The translations under genes were made by a program, and so were the position numbers. A stretch of 64,000 bases of DNA, from assembly GCF_039872765.1 (NCBI RefSeq), contig NZ_JBDPZC010000001.1, positions 186,001-250,000 on the forward strand, written 5' to 3'. Position 1 is the stretch's first letter. Every line of letters begins with the position of its first letter. Below the pieces are notes generated by a model. The model was not told the origin of the DNA. It did not search any database and was given only the letters and a program-made list of their open reading frames with translations. Source of the stretch: Roseateles_B flavus. GTDB taxonomy: Bacteria; Pseudomonadota; Gammaproteobacteria; Burkholderiales; Burkholderiaceae_C. This document shows positions 24,946 to 34,181 of this stretch, piece after piece.

Positions 24946-25425
24946 ATGAATTCGATACTGGATTTGACCGTCGGGCGACCTGTCGCCCCACCGTTTCTCC
25001 AGTCACAACGCCCTCATGAATACCCATGCCTGACCAGTTGGTGCTACCGCCGCCCAAAGGATCCCGATCCCAACGTCAGCGGAAGAAGCTGTGCATCGGC
25101 GAGTGCCACATACTGGGCTTCGACCTCTCACGGGCCTGGCGTGCAGCACCGTCGATCGAGGTGCAGGAACGATTCAATTGGCCAGTTGCACGTGGACTTG
25201 ATCGAGGCTCAAGCTCTGAGCCCTGCCGACGGAATCAACCTCGGCTTCGCGGCCGCACGCAGCGGGAGCGCCACGATTGCCGATCACTCCGCTTTTGTAA
25301 GTTGGCTCGGGCAATGGCCGGCGCTCGCCGAGAGCAAGTTGAGACTCCTCCGGAATGCTTGGTACGACGTAGTGCCTCGATCGCCCGCTCCTCAACCACG
25401 AACTTCAGGAGACTTCCATGATTGA
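24946..25425 (+). CDS. hypothetical protein upstream of the DUF2384-like protein
   Basis: 159 codons. Only the second half looks protein-like (DLIEAQALSPADGINLGFAA, then DHSAFVSWLGQWPALAESKL). The first half is rich in Ser/Arg/Cys and resembles a shadow frame, so either the true start is inside (near codon 80) or there is a frameshift near 25150. The end overlaps the next start by eight bases and supplies its GGAG ribosome site, which speaks for a genuine coupled pair. Function unknown; a toxin partner of the downstream gene is possible by analogy with DUF2384 pairs. Confidence 0.35.
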   Translation: MNSILDLTVGRPVAPPFLQSQRPHEYPCLTSWCYRRPKDPDPNVSGRSCASASATYWASTSHGPGVQHRRSRCRNDSIGQLHVDLIEAQALSPADGINLGFAAARSGSATIADHSAFVSWLGQWPALAESKLRLLRNAWYDVVPRSPAPQPRTSGDFHD

Positions 25426-26149
25426 TCAGACCGACGACTGGCACATCGGGCGCAAAGGTCGTAGATGGACCGGGCCAGAAGGCTTGGCCAAGCTCGAGCG
25501 ACTACCCGGGCGTCTTGAGCTCGTGCATGGCAAGCTCTGCTTCAGCGATGAAGAGCGGTGGACGCTGTTGGCCGGGCTGTTGGAGAACGTGGGGCTCGAC
25601 GAGGTGGTGCAGCTCGGCAATGTTGAGGACTGGCAGCAAGCTATTGCGGCACGAGCGACGACCAAGGGCAAATCACCTGCGCCCTCTGCCATTCGCACGC
25701 CAGCCAGCCACTGGAACTGTCGCGTGATCGAGTTCCCGTCTGACGAGGAAACTTGGTATGCGATTCACGAGGTCTACTATGAACAAGGAATTCCCGTCGC
25801 CTACAGTGACTCACCCGCCGCTCCCGGATGGACGAAGGACGATGGGCTGGACGCAGGCCTTGATCGGCTGGAGAAGTTCAGGGAGGCGTTGTGGAAGCCC
25901 GTCTTGAAGGTGTCAGCCTTCGAACATATCGATGCCAAGGCGGCGCTGCTGGACAAGTTGGGCCGGATGATTGAAGAGAGCGGCGGCAATATGGACCGCG
26001 TCGAGCTCTCGGCTTGGCTGGAGGCCTGGCTTGCTGAGCCCCTGCCGGAGCTGAATGGCGCTGCGCCGTCCAAGATGCTGAGGAGCGAGAAGGGGCGCCG
26101 CCAACTGGAGTCCCTACTTGAGCGAATTCGCGGAGAGTTGCCTGGTTGA
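25418..26149 (+). CDS. composite protein with DUF2384/Xre-antitoxin-like C-terminus
   Basis: 243 residues from ATG 25418 (GGAG six bases upstream). Three parts can be distinguished. Residues about 12-75 (LPGRLELVHGKLCFSDEERW, LLENVGLDEVVQLG) resemble a small stand-alone protein family. Residues about 90-170 (SHWNCRVIEF, WYAIHEVYYEQGIPVAYSDS) resemble another widespread family of about 75-residue hypothetical proteins. Residues about 190-243 (AWLAEPLPELNGAAPSKML, GRRQLESLLERIRGELPG) resemble the toxin-binding domain of MbcA/ParS/Xre antitoxins (DUF2384). A three-way fusion is unusual. All three resemblances are judged by eye. Confidence 0.55.
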   Translation: MIDQTDDWHIGRKGRRWTGPEGLAKLERLPGRLELVHGKLCFSDEERWTLLAGLLENVGLDEVVQLGNVEDWQQAIAARATTKGKSPAPSAIRTPASHWNCRVIEFPSDEETWYAIHEVYYEQGIPVAYSDSPAAPGWTKDDGLDAGLDRLEKFREALWKPVLKVSAFEHIDAKAALLDKLGRMIEESGGNMDRVELSAWLEAWLAEPLPELNGAAPSKMLRSEKGRRQLESLLERIRGELPG

Positions 26150-26582
26150 GCTGCAGGTCCGGGCGTCGAGGTAAGCTTTGCTTCACTGCGGAGCTGAAGC
26201 GGTCACCGACGGATCGCTGGTTGTCACCCTGGATATCCGCAAGCACGGCTGCCAGCTTGGCGACGCTATTCGTGCGCGCCATAGCTGACGCTGGCCAACG
26301 ACAGGCCTTGGCCTAGAAGCGATCGGCCAAGGCAGGTAGTCCAAAGGCAATCGCTGCACGGCTGCGCCAAGCGCTGCAGCGATGTCGGTTTCAGGCTGAG
26401 AGCCGTCCGTCAACCCTTCTTTGCCCAATGGCCGCTTTCACCCAGGATCGGTCCCTTACCCCAACCGGTGGAACCGGTGATGTTAGAAGTCGGACGGAGC
26501 AGGACGCGGCGTTCCAGAAGGAGGGCGCCGCGCTTGCGGCGGTCACATCACTAACTGCGTCGCCGTGATCGCCGCAGCCTTT
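26150..26582. other. intergenic DNA with dispersed repeat copy
   Basis: No gene is supported in these 430 bases. It contains the second clear copy of the intergenic repeat (CAATCGCTGCA at about 26349, ATGTCGGTTTCAGGCTGA at 26382-26399). The last 18 bases recur exactly at 43061-43078. The stretch may be eroded mobile DNA next to the recombinase gene. Confidence 0.4.
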
Positions 26583-27206
26583 TCAGATCTCCGTCTGTTC
26601 CGAGATCTCGAGGGCGTCATCGACTTCGATCCCAAGGTATCGGACAGTCGACTCCAGCTTGGAGTGGCCAAGCAGCAGCTGCACTGCGCGGAGGTTTTTG
26701 GTACGTCGGTAGATCAGGGTCGCCTTCGTCCTGCGCATGGAGTGCGTGCCGTAGTCGGCTGGATCGAGTCCCAGTTCCTTCACCCAGTGCCCGACGATGC
26801 GAGCGTACTGACGCGTGCCCAGGTGCGGCGACTCGTGCAACCGGCCGGGAAAGAGGAAATCCTCGCTTCTCAGGCCGGCCTGCTTGATCCAGGTTTGCAG
26901 GGCATCACGCGTGCTCGCAGTGATCTCGAACTGCACGGGGCGCTGGGTCTTGTGCTGCATGACGATGGCGCGGGAGGCCATCTGGTCGCCATGGCACACA
27001 TCCCTCACTCGAAGCGCCACCAGATCGCACCCGCGAAGCTTGCTGTCGATGCCCAGGTTGAACAGGGCGAGCTCGCGAACTCGTCCTTGCATCTGCAGGC
27101 GAACGCGAAGCGCCCAGATGTCTTTCAGCTTGAAGGGCGCCTTTTGTCCGACGATCTTGCCCTTATTCCACGGCTCGCGAGACGCGTTGCCATTCGACAT
27201 GCTCAT
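26583..27206 (-). CDS. short tyrosine recombinase/integrase
   Basis: 207 residues from ATG 27206 with GGGAGA upstream. It is a catalytic-domain-only tyrosine recombinase with the full active-site set: R58 in SKLRGCDL, K86, H155 and R158 in HSMRRTKA, H181 in LLLGHSKLEST and the nucleophile Y190 in VRYLG. The N-terminal core-binding (SAM-like) domain of phage integrases is absent, and the size is like FimB/FimE-type or small island recombinases. It may act on sites in this island; no tRNA gene or att duplication is visible beside it. Confidence 0.8.
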   Translation of the reverse strand: MSMSNGNASREPWNKGKIVGQKAPFKLKDIWALRVRLQMQGRVRELALFNLGIDSKLRGCDLVALRVRDVCHGDQMASRAIVMQHKTQRPVQFEITASTRDALQTWIKQAGLRSEDFLFPGRLHESPHLGTRQYARIVGHWVKELGLDPADYGTHSMRRTKATLIYRRTKNLRAVQLLLGHSKLESTVRYLGIEVDDALEISEQTEI

Positions 27207-27476
27207 GATGGTCTCCCATCGAGTTGATGGGCATCAGAGCATGCGCCGATGGGCGAATGATTCAAGCTGCCATTTGGAGTGCGAATTGCTCTCTGACGCT
27301 ACCGGGCTGCCAGCACCCGCCCCATGTTTCAGCGTGGCCGTCTGCATTTCTTGCGTTCAGGCCGCTCGATTGGATTCGGCGTCGCCCTCAGCTTGGTGCG
27401 GTCTTGCTCTACGCCATCACCGGCTTCGTGCTCGCCTTGTGCGGCCGTCGCCGTACGCGGCGTGGTTCGAGCTTCC

Positions 27477-28427
27477 TCAGCTCTCTGCGATTTCGCTCCG
27501 GCTTCTGCCCGCTGCCTTGGCGCGGTACAGCGCCGCATCGGCTCGCCCCAGCAACTCCTCGATCCGATCCTGAACCGGCGCCGCTCGCAGTGCAGCGGCG
27601 CGCTCCTCACTGAGCGGCTCCAAGGTCGCAATGCCGACCGACGCGGTCAACTGCCCCAGCGGACTGGCTTCATGCGGGTGGGCAAGTTCGGCCAGGGCCC
27701 GATGCAGGTGCTGAGCAACCGCCATCGCGCCTGGGCCGTCGGTGTCGGGCAGCAGGACCAAGAACTCCTCGCCACCCCAGCGCGCGCAGTCGTCATTGGC
27801 ACGGCTGGCTGCCTGTCGAAGACAGTCGGCCATCTTGATCAACGCGTGATCGCCGCCTGCATGACCGTACAAGTCGTTGAAGGCCTTGAAGTGGTCGACG
27901 TCGACCATCAGCACGCTCAGTGGCGCGTTCTGGCGGTCGGCGCGCAGCAGTTCCCTCTCCAGCCATTCCTGCATCGCGCGGCGGTTGGACAGCCCGGTCA
28001 GCGGGTCGGTGCGTGACAGCCGTCGGACTTCGGCCAAAGCCCGGCTCAGTCGCAGCTGGGTGTTCACCCGGGCTCTCAGCACGCCGGGGCGGATCGGCTT
28101 GGACAAATAGTCGACGGCGCCCGCGGCGAAGGCGGCCTCCTCGGTGGCCTCGTCGCGGTGACTGGTCAGCAGCACCACCGGAATCTCTGCCAATTCGCTG
28201 GCCTTTTGCATCAGCGACAACATCTCCAGCCCCCCCATCTCCGGCATCTCCGCGTCCAGCAGCACCAGATCGACCGGCTCTTGACGCAGCAGACGCAAGG
28301 CGTCTGCTGCGCTGCGCGCGAAGCGGCAGCGACCGAAATCGCTCAGCAGGCGGCTGGCCGCCTGGATGATCGATGGGTCGTCGTCGACCAGGAGCAGCGT
28401 GGCTGGCGTGGGTCTGGATTCGTTCAT
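27477..28427 (-). CDS. response-regulator diguanylate cyclase (REC-GGDEF)
   Basis: 316 residues. The N-terminal REC domain has the acidic pocket (D15-D17) and the phospho-acceptor D58 in LVLLDAEMP. The C-terminal GGDEF domain has the active-site loop WGGEEF and, five residues before it, an RxxD inhibitory site (RAND). It should make cyclic di-GMP when phosphorylated and be inhibited by its product. It lies next to the 1725-residue hybrid kinase and the REC-REC-PAS protein, which are plausible partners. Start ATG 28427 fits the family. Confidence 0.88.
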   Translation of the reverse strand: MNESRPTPATLLLVDDDPSIIQAASRLLSDFGRCRFARSAADALRLLRQEPVDLVLLDAEMPEMGGLEMLSLMQKASELAEIPVVLLTSHRDEATEEAAFAAGAVDYLSKPIRPGVLRARVNTQLRLSRALAEVRRLSRTDPLTGLSNRRAMQEWLERELLRADRQNAPLSVLMVDVDHFKAFNDLYGHAGGDHALIKMADCLRQAASRANDDCARWGGEEFLVLLPDTDGPGAMAVAQHLHRALAELAHPHEASPLGQLTASVGIATLEPLSEERAAALRAAPVQDRIEELLGRADAALYRAKAAGRSRSEIAES

Positions 28428-28518
28428 GTCAGTTGACGACCGGGTTTGCTAGCGTTATCGACGCGCATCATGCTTGACGCGACGAGGCATCGGATGCCTG
28501 TCAATCACGGAGGAACGG

Positions 28519-28719
28519 ATGCGCAGGCGCAAAGTCGAGATCAGCGATGCGGTGCTGAAGGCGACCAGGGTGATGCCCCGCGACAGGCCTCGCGTCGATC
28601 AGGTCCTGCGCATGGCCGTCCAGGCGGCTGCAGCGCCTGCTGTCGAAGAGCAGTCGCCGGGCCGCTGCCCGTGTAGCCCATCAGCATCTGCTGGTGGCTG
28701 GCCTCAAACGCCGGCGTGA
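28519..28719 (+). CDS. small ORF of uncertain status
   Basis: 66 codons from ATG 28519, which has an excellent ribosome site (GGAGG, five-base spacing). The first 40 residues (MRRRKVEISDAVLKATRVMP) look like a basic DNA-binding N-terminus, but the rest is Ser/Pro/Ala-rich and runs antisense through the hydrolase fragment. It may be the 5' remnant of a gene cut by rearrangement. Confidence 0.25.
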   Translation: MRRRKVEISDAVLKATRVMPRDRPRVDQVLRMAVQAAAAPAVEEQSPGRCPCSPSASAGGWPQTPA

Positions 28720-28822
28720 TGCCGGCCCACATGCCTTGGTGACAGCCAAAGCCATGTGCATAGAGCAGCACCGGGCCCTGCTGGCCGATGCGGCGGACAT
28801 GGTTTCTTTCGATCGGGTTCAT
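28645..28822 (-). pseudogene. RsbQ-like alpha/beta hydrolase, N-terminal fragment
   Basis: From the Met at 28822 about 59 residues match the start of RsbQ-type alpha/beta hydrolases: an N-terminal RNHVRRIG, the oxyanion-hole segment LLYAHGFGCHQGMWAGITPA, and MGYTGSG. After that the homology is lost and the nucleophile elbow and catalytic His are absent. RsbQ-type hydrolases often neighbour GGDEF or PAS signalling genes, so this fits the flanking genes, but the copy cannot be functional. Confidence 0.6.
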
Positions 28823-28873
28823 GCTCTCGACTCCAGAGGGAAACACATCGCAGTGCAGGTGGCGCCAACAGGT

Positions 28874-31800
28874 TCAAGTTAAGAGCTGACGAGCTTCCAA
28901 CAGACGCAAAGCCTGTTCAAAGTCCAACTCGTCGACGTGGGCCTCGATCGCCGCAACATCCTGCTCACTCAGTCCCCGCTCCCGCAACCAGAACCGCAAC
29001 TCCTTCAGAGCGCTGCCAGCATCCAGGTCCTGCTGTCGAAGCAAATCGAGAAGCACCCCATACCGCGCCGGTCCGTCGCTCAGGGGCGCTGCCTGGCCGC
29101 TGTCCACCTTGTCAATGGCTTGAGCCAGCCAAGCCGATGCCGCGCCACGCAGCGCCGACAGGGAATGCGACAGGCTGTCGAATAGTGATGTCAGTTCGGT
29201 CAGGGGATCGCCCTGACGCAAGCGCTCCTCCCCCTCGGCGGCGAGGTCCTGCACTGGCTTGGCACCCAGCAAACCGGCGGAGCCTCGCAGCTTGTGCAGG
29301 CTCGCGGCAGCCTGTTCGGCACTCATCGCCGCCAGGCGCCCCACCCAGGCCGAGTCATGCGTCTCCAGAAGCCTGCCCAGCAGGCGGTGGAACAGGGCGA
29401 CATCCCCGCCCAAACGATGCGCGGTTTCCTGGGCCTGAATGCCCTCGATCAGCGGCCAATCGGGCGGCAGCGCGGCCTGGGTGTCGCTGCCGCGCACGGG
29501 CAGAGGCGCGCCTCGCCGCGCTTCGACTCGCCGCCTGACCGCGCGCACCAAGGCCTCGGGGTCCAGGGGCTTGGTCAGGAAATCGTCCATGCCGGCGTCC
29601 ATCGCCCGACGGCGCTCCTCGACCAAGGCGCCGGCCGTCAGCGCGATCACCGGCAGCTCGCGCAACTGCAGACCCTCGCGGATCTGCCGCGTGGCTTCCA
29701 GGCCGTCCATGCCGGGCATCTGGATGTCCATCAGCACAGCGTCAAAGGTCTCGCCGCCGGCCAAGCGCGCCAGCGCAGCCTCGGCACCGCTGTCGCAACG
29801 AACCACCGCGCCCTGGCGCTCCAGCATCCGTCTTGCCACCTCCAGGTTGATATCGCTGTCGTCCACCACGAGCAGGCGCATATCGGGCAGCAGGCCACCA
29901 CCCAGGCGCTGGATCGCGGCCTGGTCCAGCAGGTGATCGCTGCTGCCCTTGCGCTTGGCGATCGCCTCGTTGACGGCGTTGAACAGCGTGGACGGGTTGG
30001 CCGGCTTGGCCAGCACCGCATCGACCACATCCTCGATGTCCTCGGTCTGCAGCGCGCGGCGTTGGTCCTGGGTGATCAGCAAGGCCGCCGGCACCTGGCC
30101 GGCCGGCAGCGATGCGCGCAAACGGCGCATCGCGCTGATGCCGTCCAGGCTGTCACCGAGATGCCAGTCAACCAGCAACACATCAGGCAGGGCCTGACCG
30201 GCTTGCTGGCGCTGCTGGAGTAGCGCCAGCAAGCCGGCGGCCTCGGCGAAGCTGCGCGCCTGCCAGCCAAAGCCGACGCACAGCGCGCTGAGGCGATCGC
30301 GTTGCAGCTCTTCGTCCTCAACGATGACCGCCTCCAGCCGTTGCGGCCTGTGCCGGCTGGTCTCGGCCGCCTCCAGCAGTGGCAACTCCACGGTGAACAC
30401 GCTGCCCTGGCCCGGTTGGCTTTCCAGGGCCACCGTGCCGTCCATCAGGCCCACCAGGTGCTTCACGATGGACAGGCCCAGGCCGGTGCCGCCGAAGCGC
30501 CGGGTCGTCGACGCCTCGGCCTGCACAAAGGGCTGGAACAGCTGCGCCTGCGCCTCCGGGGCGATGCCGATGCCGCTGTCTCGCACCTGGAAGCGCAGGC
30601 CTGGCCGCTGCGCATCGAGCTCGACGCGGTCGACGCGCAGGCTGACCCGGCCCTGGGCGGTGAATTTGATGGCGTTGCTGAGCAGATTGCCGAGCACCTG
30701 CTGCAAGCGCTGCGCGTCGCCGATCAGGGTGTCGGGCAGGTCCGGTGCGCTGTGCAGCTCCCACCCCAGGCCCTTGGCCCGCGCCGGGTCGGCAAACACC
30801 GCATCCAGTTCTCGCAGCAGCTCGCTCAGCTGGAAAGGTGCCTGCTCGACGGCCAGCTCGCCGGCCTCGATCTTGCTCAGGTCCAGCACATCGTTGATGA
30901 CGCCCAGCAGCGAGCGCCCGGCCACCTGCAGCTTGCGCAGCAGCTGGCGCTGGTCCTCGTTGAGCGGGGTGTCGGCCAGCAGGTGGGCGATGCCGATCAC
31001 CGCGTTCATCGGCGTGCGGATCTCGTGGCTCATATTGGCCAGGAACATGCCCTTGGCGGCGCTGGCCTGCTCGGCGGCGGCCTTGGCATGGCGCAACGCC
31101 TGCTCGGCGGCCAGCCGGGCCGAGATGTCCTGCGCAATGCCCAGATAGCCGACGATCTCGCCGCGCTCGCTGCGCACCACGCTCGCCGTCAGCGACACCG
31201 GCACCCGGCTGCCGTCCTGGCGCACATAGGTCCACTCGCGCTGCTCGCTGCCATCACGCTCGGGCACATGCAGGAAGACTCGGAAGCCCTGTACCTCTAC
31301 GCCTTCGGCCGCGCTGAGCTCGACGCCGCGCTGCATGACCTCTTCGGGCAAGTGAATGAGGGCCGGCGTCTGCCGCCCGACCATCTCCTCGGCGCGGTAC
31401 CCCAGCAGGCGCTCGGCACCGGCGTTGAAGACGGTGATCAGGCCATCGGGCTCGGTGGCGATGATGGAGAAGTCGGTCGCTGCCTGCAGCACGCCGCGCA
31501 GCAGGTTGGCAAAGCGCTCGCGCTCCTGCTGCGCGGCGCGCATCTCGGAAATGTCCAGCAAGGTGCCGCTGACCCACTCGGCCCGGCCATCGGGGGTGCG
31601 GCTCATCACCCGGCCGGTCGACAGGGTCCAGACCCAGTGCTGGTCCTGGTGGCGCAGCCGGCTTTCGCAAACGTATTGCGCGCTCTCACCCTTCAGGTGC
31701 GCACCCAGCAGCTGCCGGGTACGTGCCAGGTCCTCGGGGTGGATCAGCGCGATCCAGCCGTCGCGGGTCATCGGCAGCAGGGCCTCGGGGCGGTAGCCCA

Positions 31801-34051
31801 GTATCTCTGCCCAGCGGGCGTTGAAGCGGGTCTCCCCGGTCTGCGCGTTCCACTCCCAGGTGGCGGCCCCGGTGCCCTCCAGGATGTTGCTCAGTCGGCT
31901 CCGTTCGCTCTGCAAATCCCGGGTCTGCTCGGCGACGCGGCGCTCGAGGTCGGCGTTGAGCGTCGTGAGTCGCCTCTGATGGCGCTGTTGAAGGCGCCAG
32001 TACAGGTAGATCAGCGCATAGAACAGGCCCGCCAGCAACGCCGGTGGCAGCATCCGCGAGCGCCATTGCGTCATCGCCGCGTCGTCCATGGCCGACTTGG
32101 GCACCACCGCGCGGTAGATGACTCTGGCGCTTCGGTCCCCAGGGTTGGGGTCGATGACGCTTTCCACGCTCAGCACCTCGGCCTGGGCGCCCTGCCAGGC
32201 GCGCAAGCGGTCGAGCGGGGTGGCGACCGCCAACGAGCCGGGGCGGTAGCGGTCCCGCCAGCTGTCGGCGGCGTTCCCCTCCAACGGGCCCTGGCGGGTC
32301 AGCCAGCGCTCGTCGCTGCTCAGCACATGCAAGCTGCCGCCCCAGGGCAGGCGCAGGCTCTCGGCGCTGAAGCGCGCGGAGACATCGACGTCCATTTCCA
32401 GCACGCCGAACAGCCTGCCGTCGACCAGCACCGGTTGGGTGTAGCGAATGAGCTGCCGCAGCGGCTCGCCTTGCGCGCCCGGGCGCGGGGCGGCCGTGAT
32501 TGGATGCGTCCAGGCCTCGCCGCGCAGCAGACGGGCGCGCAGATCGTTCAGCGTGCCGAGCGACGCCGGGTCCATCGATTGGTCCACCAACACAGCACCC
32601 GCCCGAGCGGGGCCGACGGCTTCCCGACGCCACGTGACCAGTTGCAGGGCAGTGCCTTCCAGGCGGATCAAGCGGATCTCCTGGGCATCCGGGTTGGCCT
32701 GCGCATAGGCCGCGAAGATCTGCCCCATGCGCTGGCGCCACAGCGCGGCAGCGCTGCCATCCAGCGGGTCGCGACCGCTGGCGTCGCTGCGCACCAGCCC
32801 ATCGACCGGCGGCGTTCCACGCAGGTAGACCAACGCGGCCTTGCGGCCTTTCATGGCGGTCTCGCCGGTGCTGGCGCGCTGGTCGACCAGCAGCTGCAGC
32901 TCGCGCTCGACGCGGGCGGCAAGCGACTGCCTGACCTGCCAGCCCACGAAGGCCGCATAGGCACCGCCCAGGGCCAGCAGGACCAGCAAGGACCAGCGCG
33001 CCAGCGGGCTGCGAACGAAGTCCGACAGCCGGGTGCCGCCTTGCTGAGCCAGAGCCTCCGCATCCGGCCGGGCCGTCGCCAGGCGGGTGACCAGGGCGAT
33101 CAGCCCGCTGATCAAGGCGCCGAGCACCAGCACCAGCCAGACCGGTGCGAGGCGCGACTGGGCGCGCAGGGCGGGGCTGGACTGCAGCTCCAGGCGCCAG
33201 GTCCGCCCGAACACCGACAGGCTCTTTTCAACGCGAGCCGTGTCCGCGTCCCCCATGTCGCTCGTGTCCGGGTGGGTCGCAAAAAAGGCCTTCGCTTGAT
33301 CGTGTTCCGCCAGGCCGATGCTCACCAGCGGGAACGCCTCCAGCAAGGGCTTGAGCACCTCGTCGGCCAGCAGCGGCGCGTAGGACCAGCCCAGGGTCCG
33401 GGCCAGTCTTGCATCAGGGTTGGGTGGCAGCACGCCCGGCGCGTAGACCGGCAGCAGCATCAGAAAGCCCTGCCGGGGCTTCTGGTTGGCCTGCACCAGG
33501 GTGATCGGCGCCGTCAGCTGCGGCGCGGCTGACTGGGCCGCGGCCACCGCTGCCTCGCGCCGATGGCGTTCCGAGGCGATGTCCAGGCCGGTCGCGCCCT
33601 GGTTGCTGGCCTGGGGATAGATGTACTCGATGACGAACCGCTCGCCAGGGTGCGAAGTCAGTTCGCGCAGCCGGAAATCCGGCATGCCGTCCGCGCGCGC
33701 GCGGCGCAGCTCGGCCTCATCCTGGCCAAGGGACCAGCGCCGGATGAAGCCCAAACCCCGCGCCCCCGGGAACTCTCGCGACAGTTCGCGGCTTTGCGAG
33801 TAGGCGGCAAAGGTCGGGCGCCGGATGTCTGCGCCGCCGCCGGCGAGGATGGCGCCGCGGGCGCCGCGCAGACCGTACTCGTAGAGGCCGAAGCGCGCCT
33901 CCACCTGCTGCGCCACCTGCTGTGCCTGGCGCTCCATCTCCTGCGCGAGTCGGCGCTCGTTCTCCAGACTCAAGCCGCCGCCGACGAGACCCGTCGCGAT
34001 CAGACCCAGCAGTCCGACCCATGTCCATGCCCTGCTGAGTTGAGCTTGCAT
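28874..34051 (-). CDS. hybrid sensor histidine kinase, CHASE-PAS-PAS-HisKA-HATPase-REC-REC-Hpt
   Basis: 1725 residues. TM1 (about 10-30) is followed by a CHASE domain (about 45-280), two membrane spans near 305-370, a second extracytoplasmic sensory region (about 380-655) and a last span (about 667-685). In the cytoplasm are two PAS/PAC domains (about 715-840 and 850-980), HisKA with the phospho-His in NMSHEIRTPMNAVIG (about 1004), HATPase_c (NLLSNAIKF about 1125, GTGLGLSIVKHL about 1187), a first REC with a normal Asp site (LLVDWHLG), a second REC (VLMDIQMPGMDG), and an Hpt with the His in SLHKLRGSAGLLGA (about 1585). It has all parts of a phosphorelay. It is divergent from the REC-REC-PAS gene and probably signals to it or to the REC-GGDEF protein. 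Confidence 0.9.
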   Translation of the reverse strand: MQAQLSRAWTWVGLLGLIATGLVGGGLSLENERRLAQEMERQAQQVAQQVEARFGLYEYGLRGARGAILAGGGADIRRPTFAAYSQSRELSREFPGARGLGFIRRWSLGQDEAELRRARADGMPDFRLRELTSHPGERFVIEYIYPQASNQGATGLDIASERHRREAAVAAAQSAAPQLTAPITLVQANQKPRQGFLMLLPVYAPGVLPPNPDARLARTLGWSYAPLLADEVLKPLLEAFPLVSIGLAEHDQAKAFFATHPDTSDMGDADTARVEKSLSVFGRTWRLELQSSPALRAQSRLAPVWLVLVLGALISGLIALVTRLATARPDAEALAQQGGTRLSDFVRSPLARWSLLVLLALGGAYAAFVGWQVRQSLAARVERELQLLVDQRASTGETAMKGRKAALVYLRGTPPVDGLVRSDASGRDPLDGSAAALWRQRMGQIFAAYAQANPDAQEIRLIRLEGTALQLVTWRREAVGPARAGAVLVDQSMDPASLGTLNDLRARLLRGEAWTHPITAAPRPGAQGEPLRQLIRYTQPVLVDGRLFGVLEMDVDVSARFSAESLRLPWGGSLHVLSSDERWLTRQGPLEGNAADSWRDRYRPGSLAVATPLDRLRAWQGAQAEVLSVESVIDPNPGDRSARVIYRAVVPKSAMDDAAMTQWRSRMLPPALLAGLFYALIYLYWRLQQRHQRRLTTLNADLERRVAEQTRDLQSERSRLSNILEGTGAATWEWNAQTGETRFNARWAEILGYRPEALLPMTRDGWIALIHPEDLARTRQLLGAHLKGESAQYVCESRLRHQDQHWVWTLSTGRVMSRTPDGRAEWVSGTLLDISEMRAAQQERERFANLLRGVLQAATDFSIIATEPDGLITVFNAGAERLLGYRAEEMVGRQTPALIHLPEEVMQRGVELSAAEGVEVQGFRVFLHVPERDGSEQREWTYVRQDGSRVPVSLTASVVRSERGEIVGYLGIAQDISARLAAEQALRHAKAAAEQASAAKGMFLANMSHEIRTPMNAVIGIAHLLADTPLNEDQRQLLRKLQVAGRSLLGVINDVLDLSKIEAGELAVEQAPFQLSELLRELDAVFADPARAKGLGWELHSAPDLPDTLIGDAQRLQQVLGNLLSNAIKFTAQGRVSLRVDRVELDAQRPGLRFQVRDSGIGIAPEAQAQLFQPFVQAEASTTRRFGGTGLGLSIVKHLVGLMDGTVALESQPGQGSVFTVELPLLEAAETSRHRPQRLEAVIVEDEELQRDRLSALCVGFGWQARSFAEAAGLLALLQQRQQAGQALPDVLLVDWHLGDSLDGISAMRRLRASLPAGQVPAALLITQDQRRALQTEDIEDVVDAVLAKPANPSTLFNAVNEAIAKRKGSSDHLLDQAAIQRLGGGLLPDMRLLVVDDSDINLEVARRMLERQGAVVRCDSGAEAALARLAGGETFDAVLMDIQMPGMDGLEATRQIREGLQLRELPVIALTAGALVEERRRAMDAGMDDFLTKPLDPEALVRAVRRRVEARRGAPLPVRGSDTQAALPPDWPLIEGIQAQETAHRLGGDVALFHRLLGRLLETHDSAWVGRLAAMSAEQAAASLHKLRGSAGLLGAKPVQDLAAEGEERLRQGDPLTELTSLFDSLSHSLSALRGAASAWLAQAIDKVDSGQAAPLSDGPARYGVLLDLLRQQDLDAGSALKELRFWLRERGLSEQDVAAIEAHVDELDFEQALRLLEARQLLT

Positions 34052-34181
34052 CGTGTTGGGATTCCTGGCGTGGCGCAGCGTGCGACGGTCGCGCGAGCCG
34101 ATCCTTTGCTATGGTTGGTGCCCAAATAATACAGAGACGGCGCCAGCCGAAGCGCCGGGATGGTCACAAGGAGGTTGATCG

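Noticed and set aside
26583..27206. tRNA-targeted integrase defining the island end
   Set aside because: No tRNA gene or duplicated 3' tRNA end is visible near the recombinase gene or at the comM joint, so it cannot be assigned as the island's integration enzyme.
30302..33532. 1076-codon open frame on the plus strand opposite the hybrid kinase
   Set aside because: It is the antisense shadow of a high-GC gene: rich in Gln, His, Arg and Ala without any domain, whereas the minus strand encodes a full set of kinase motifs.
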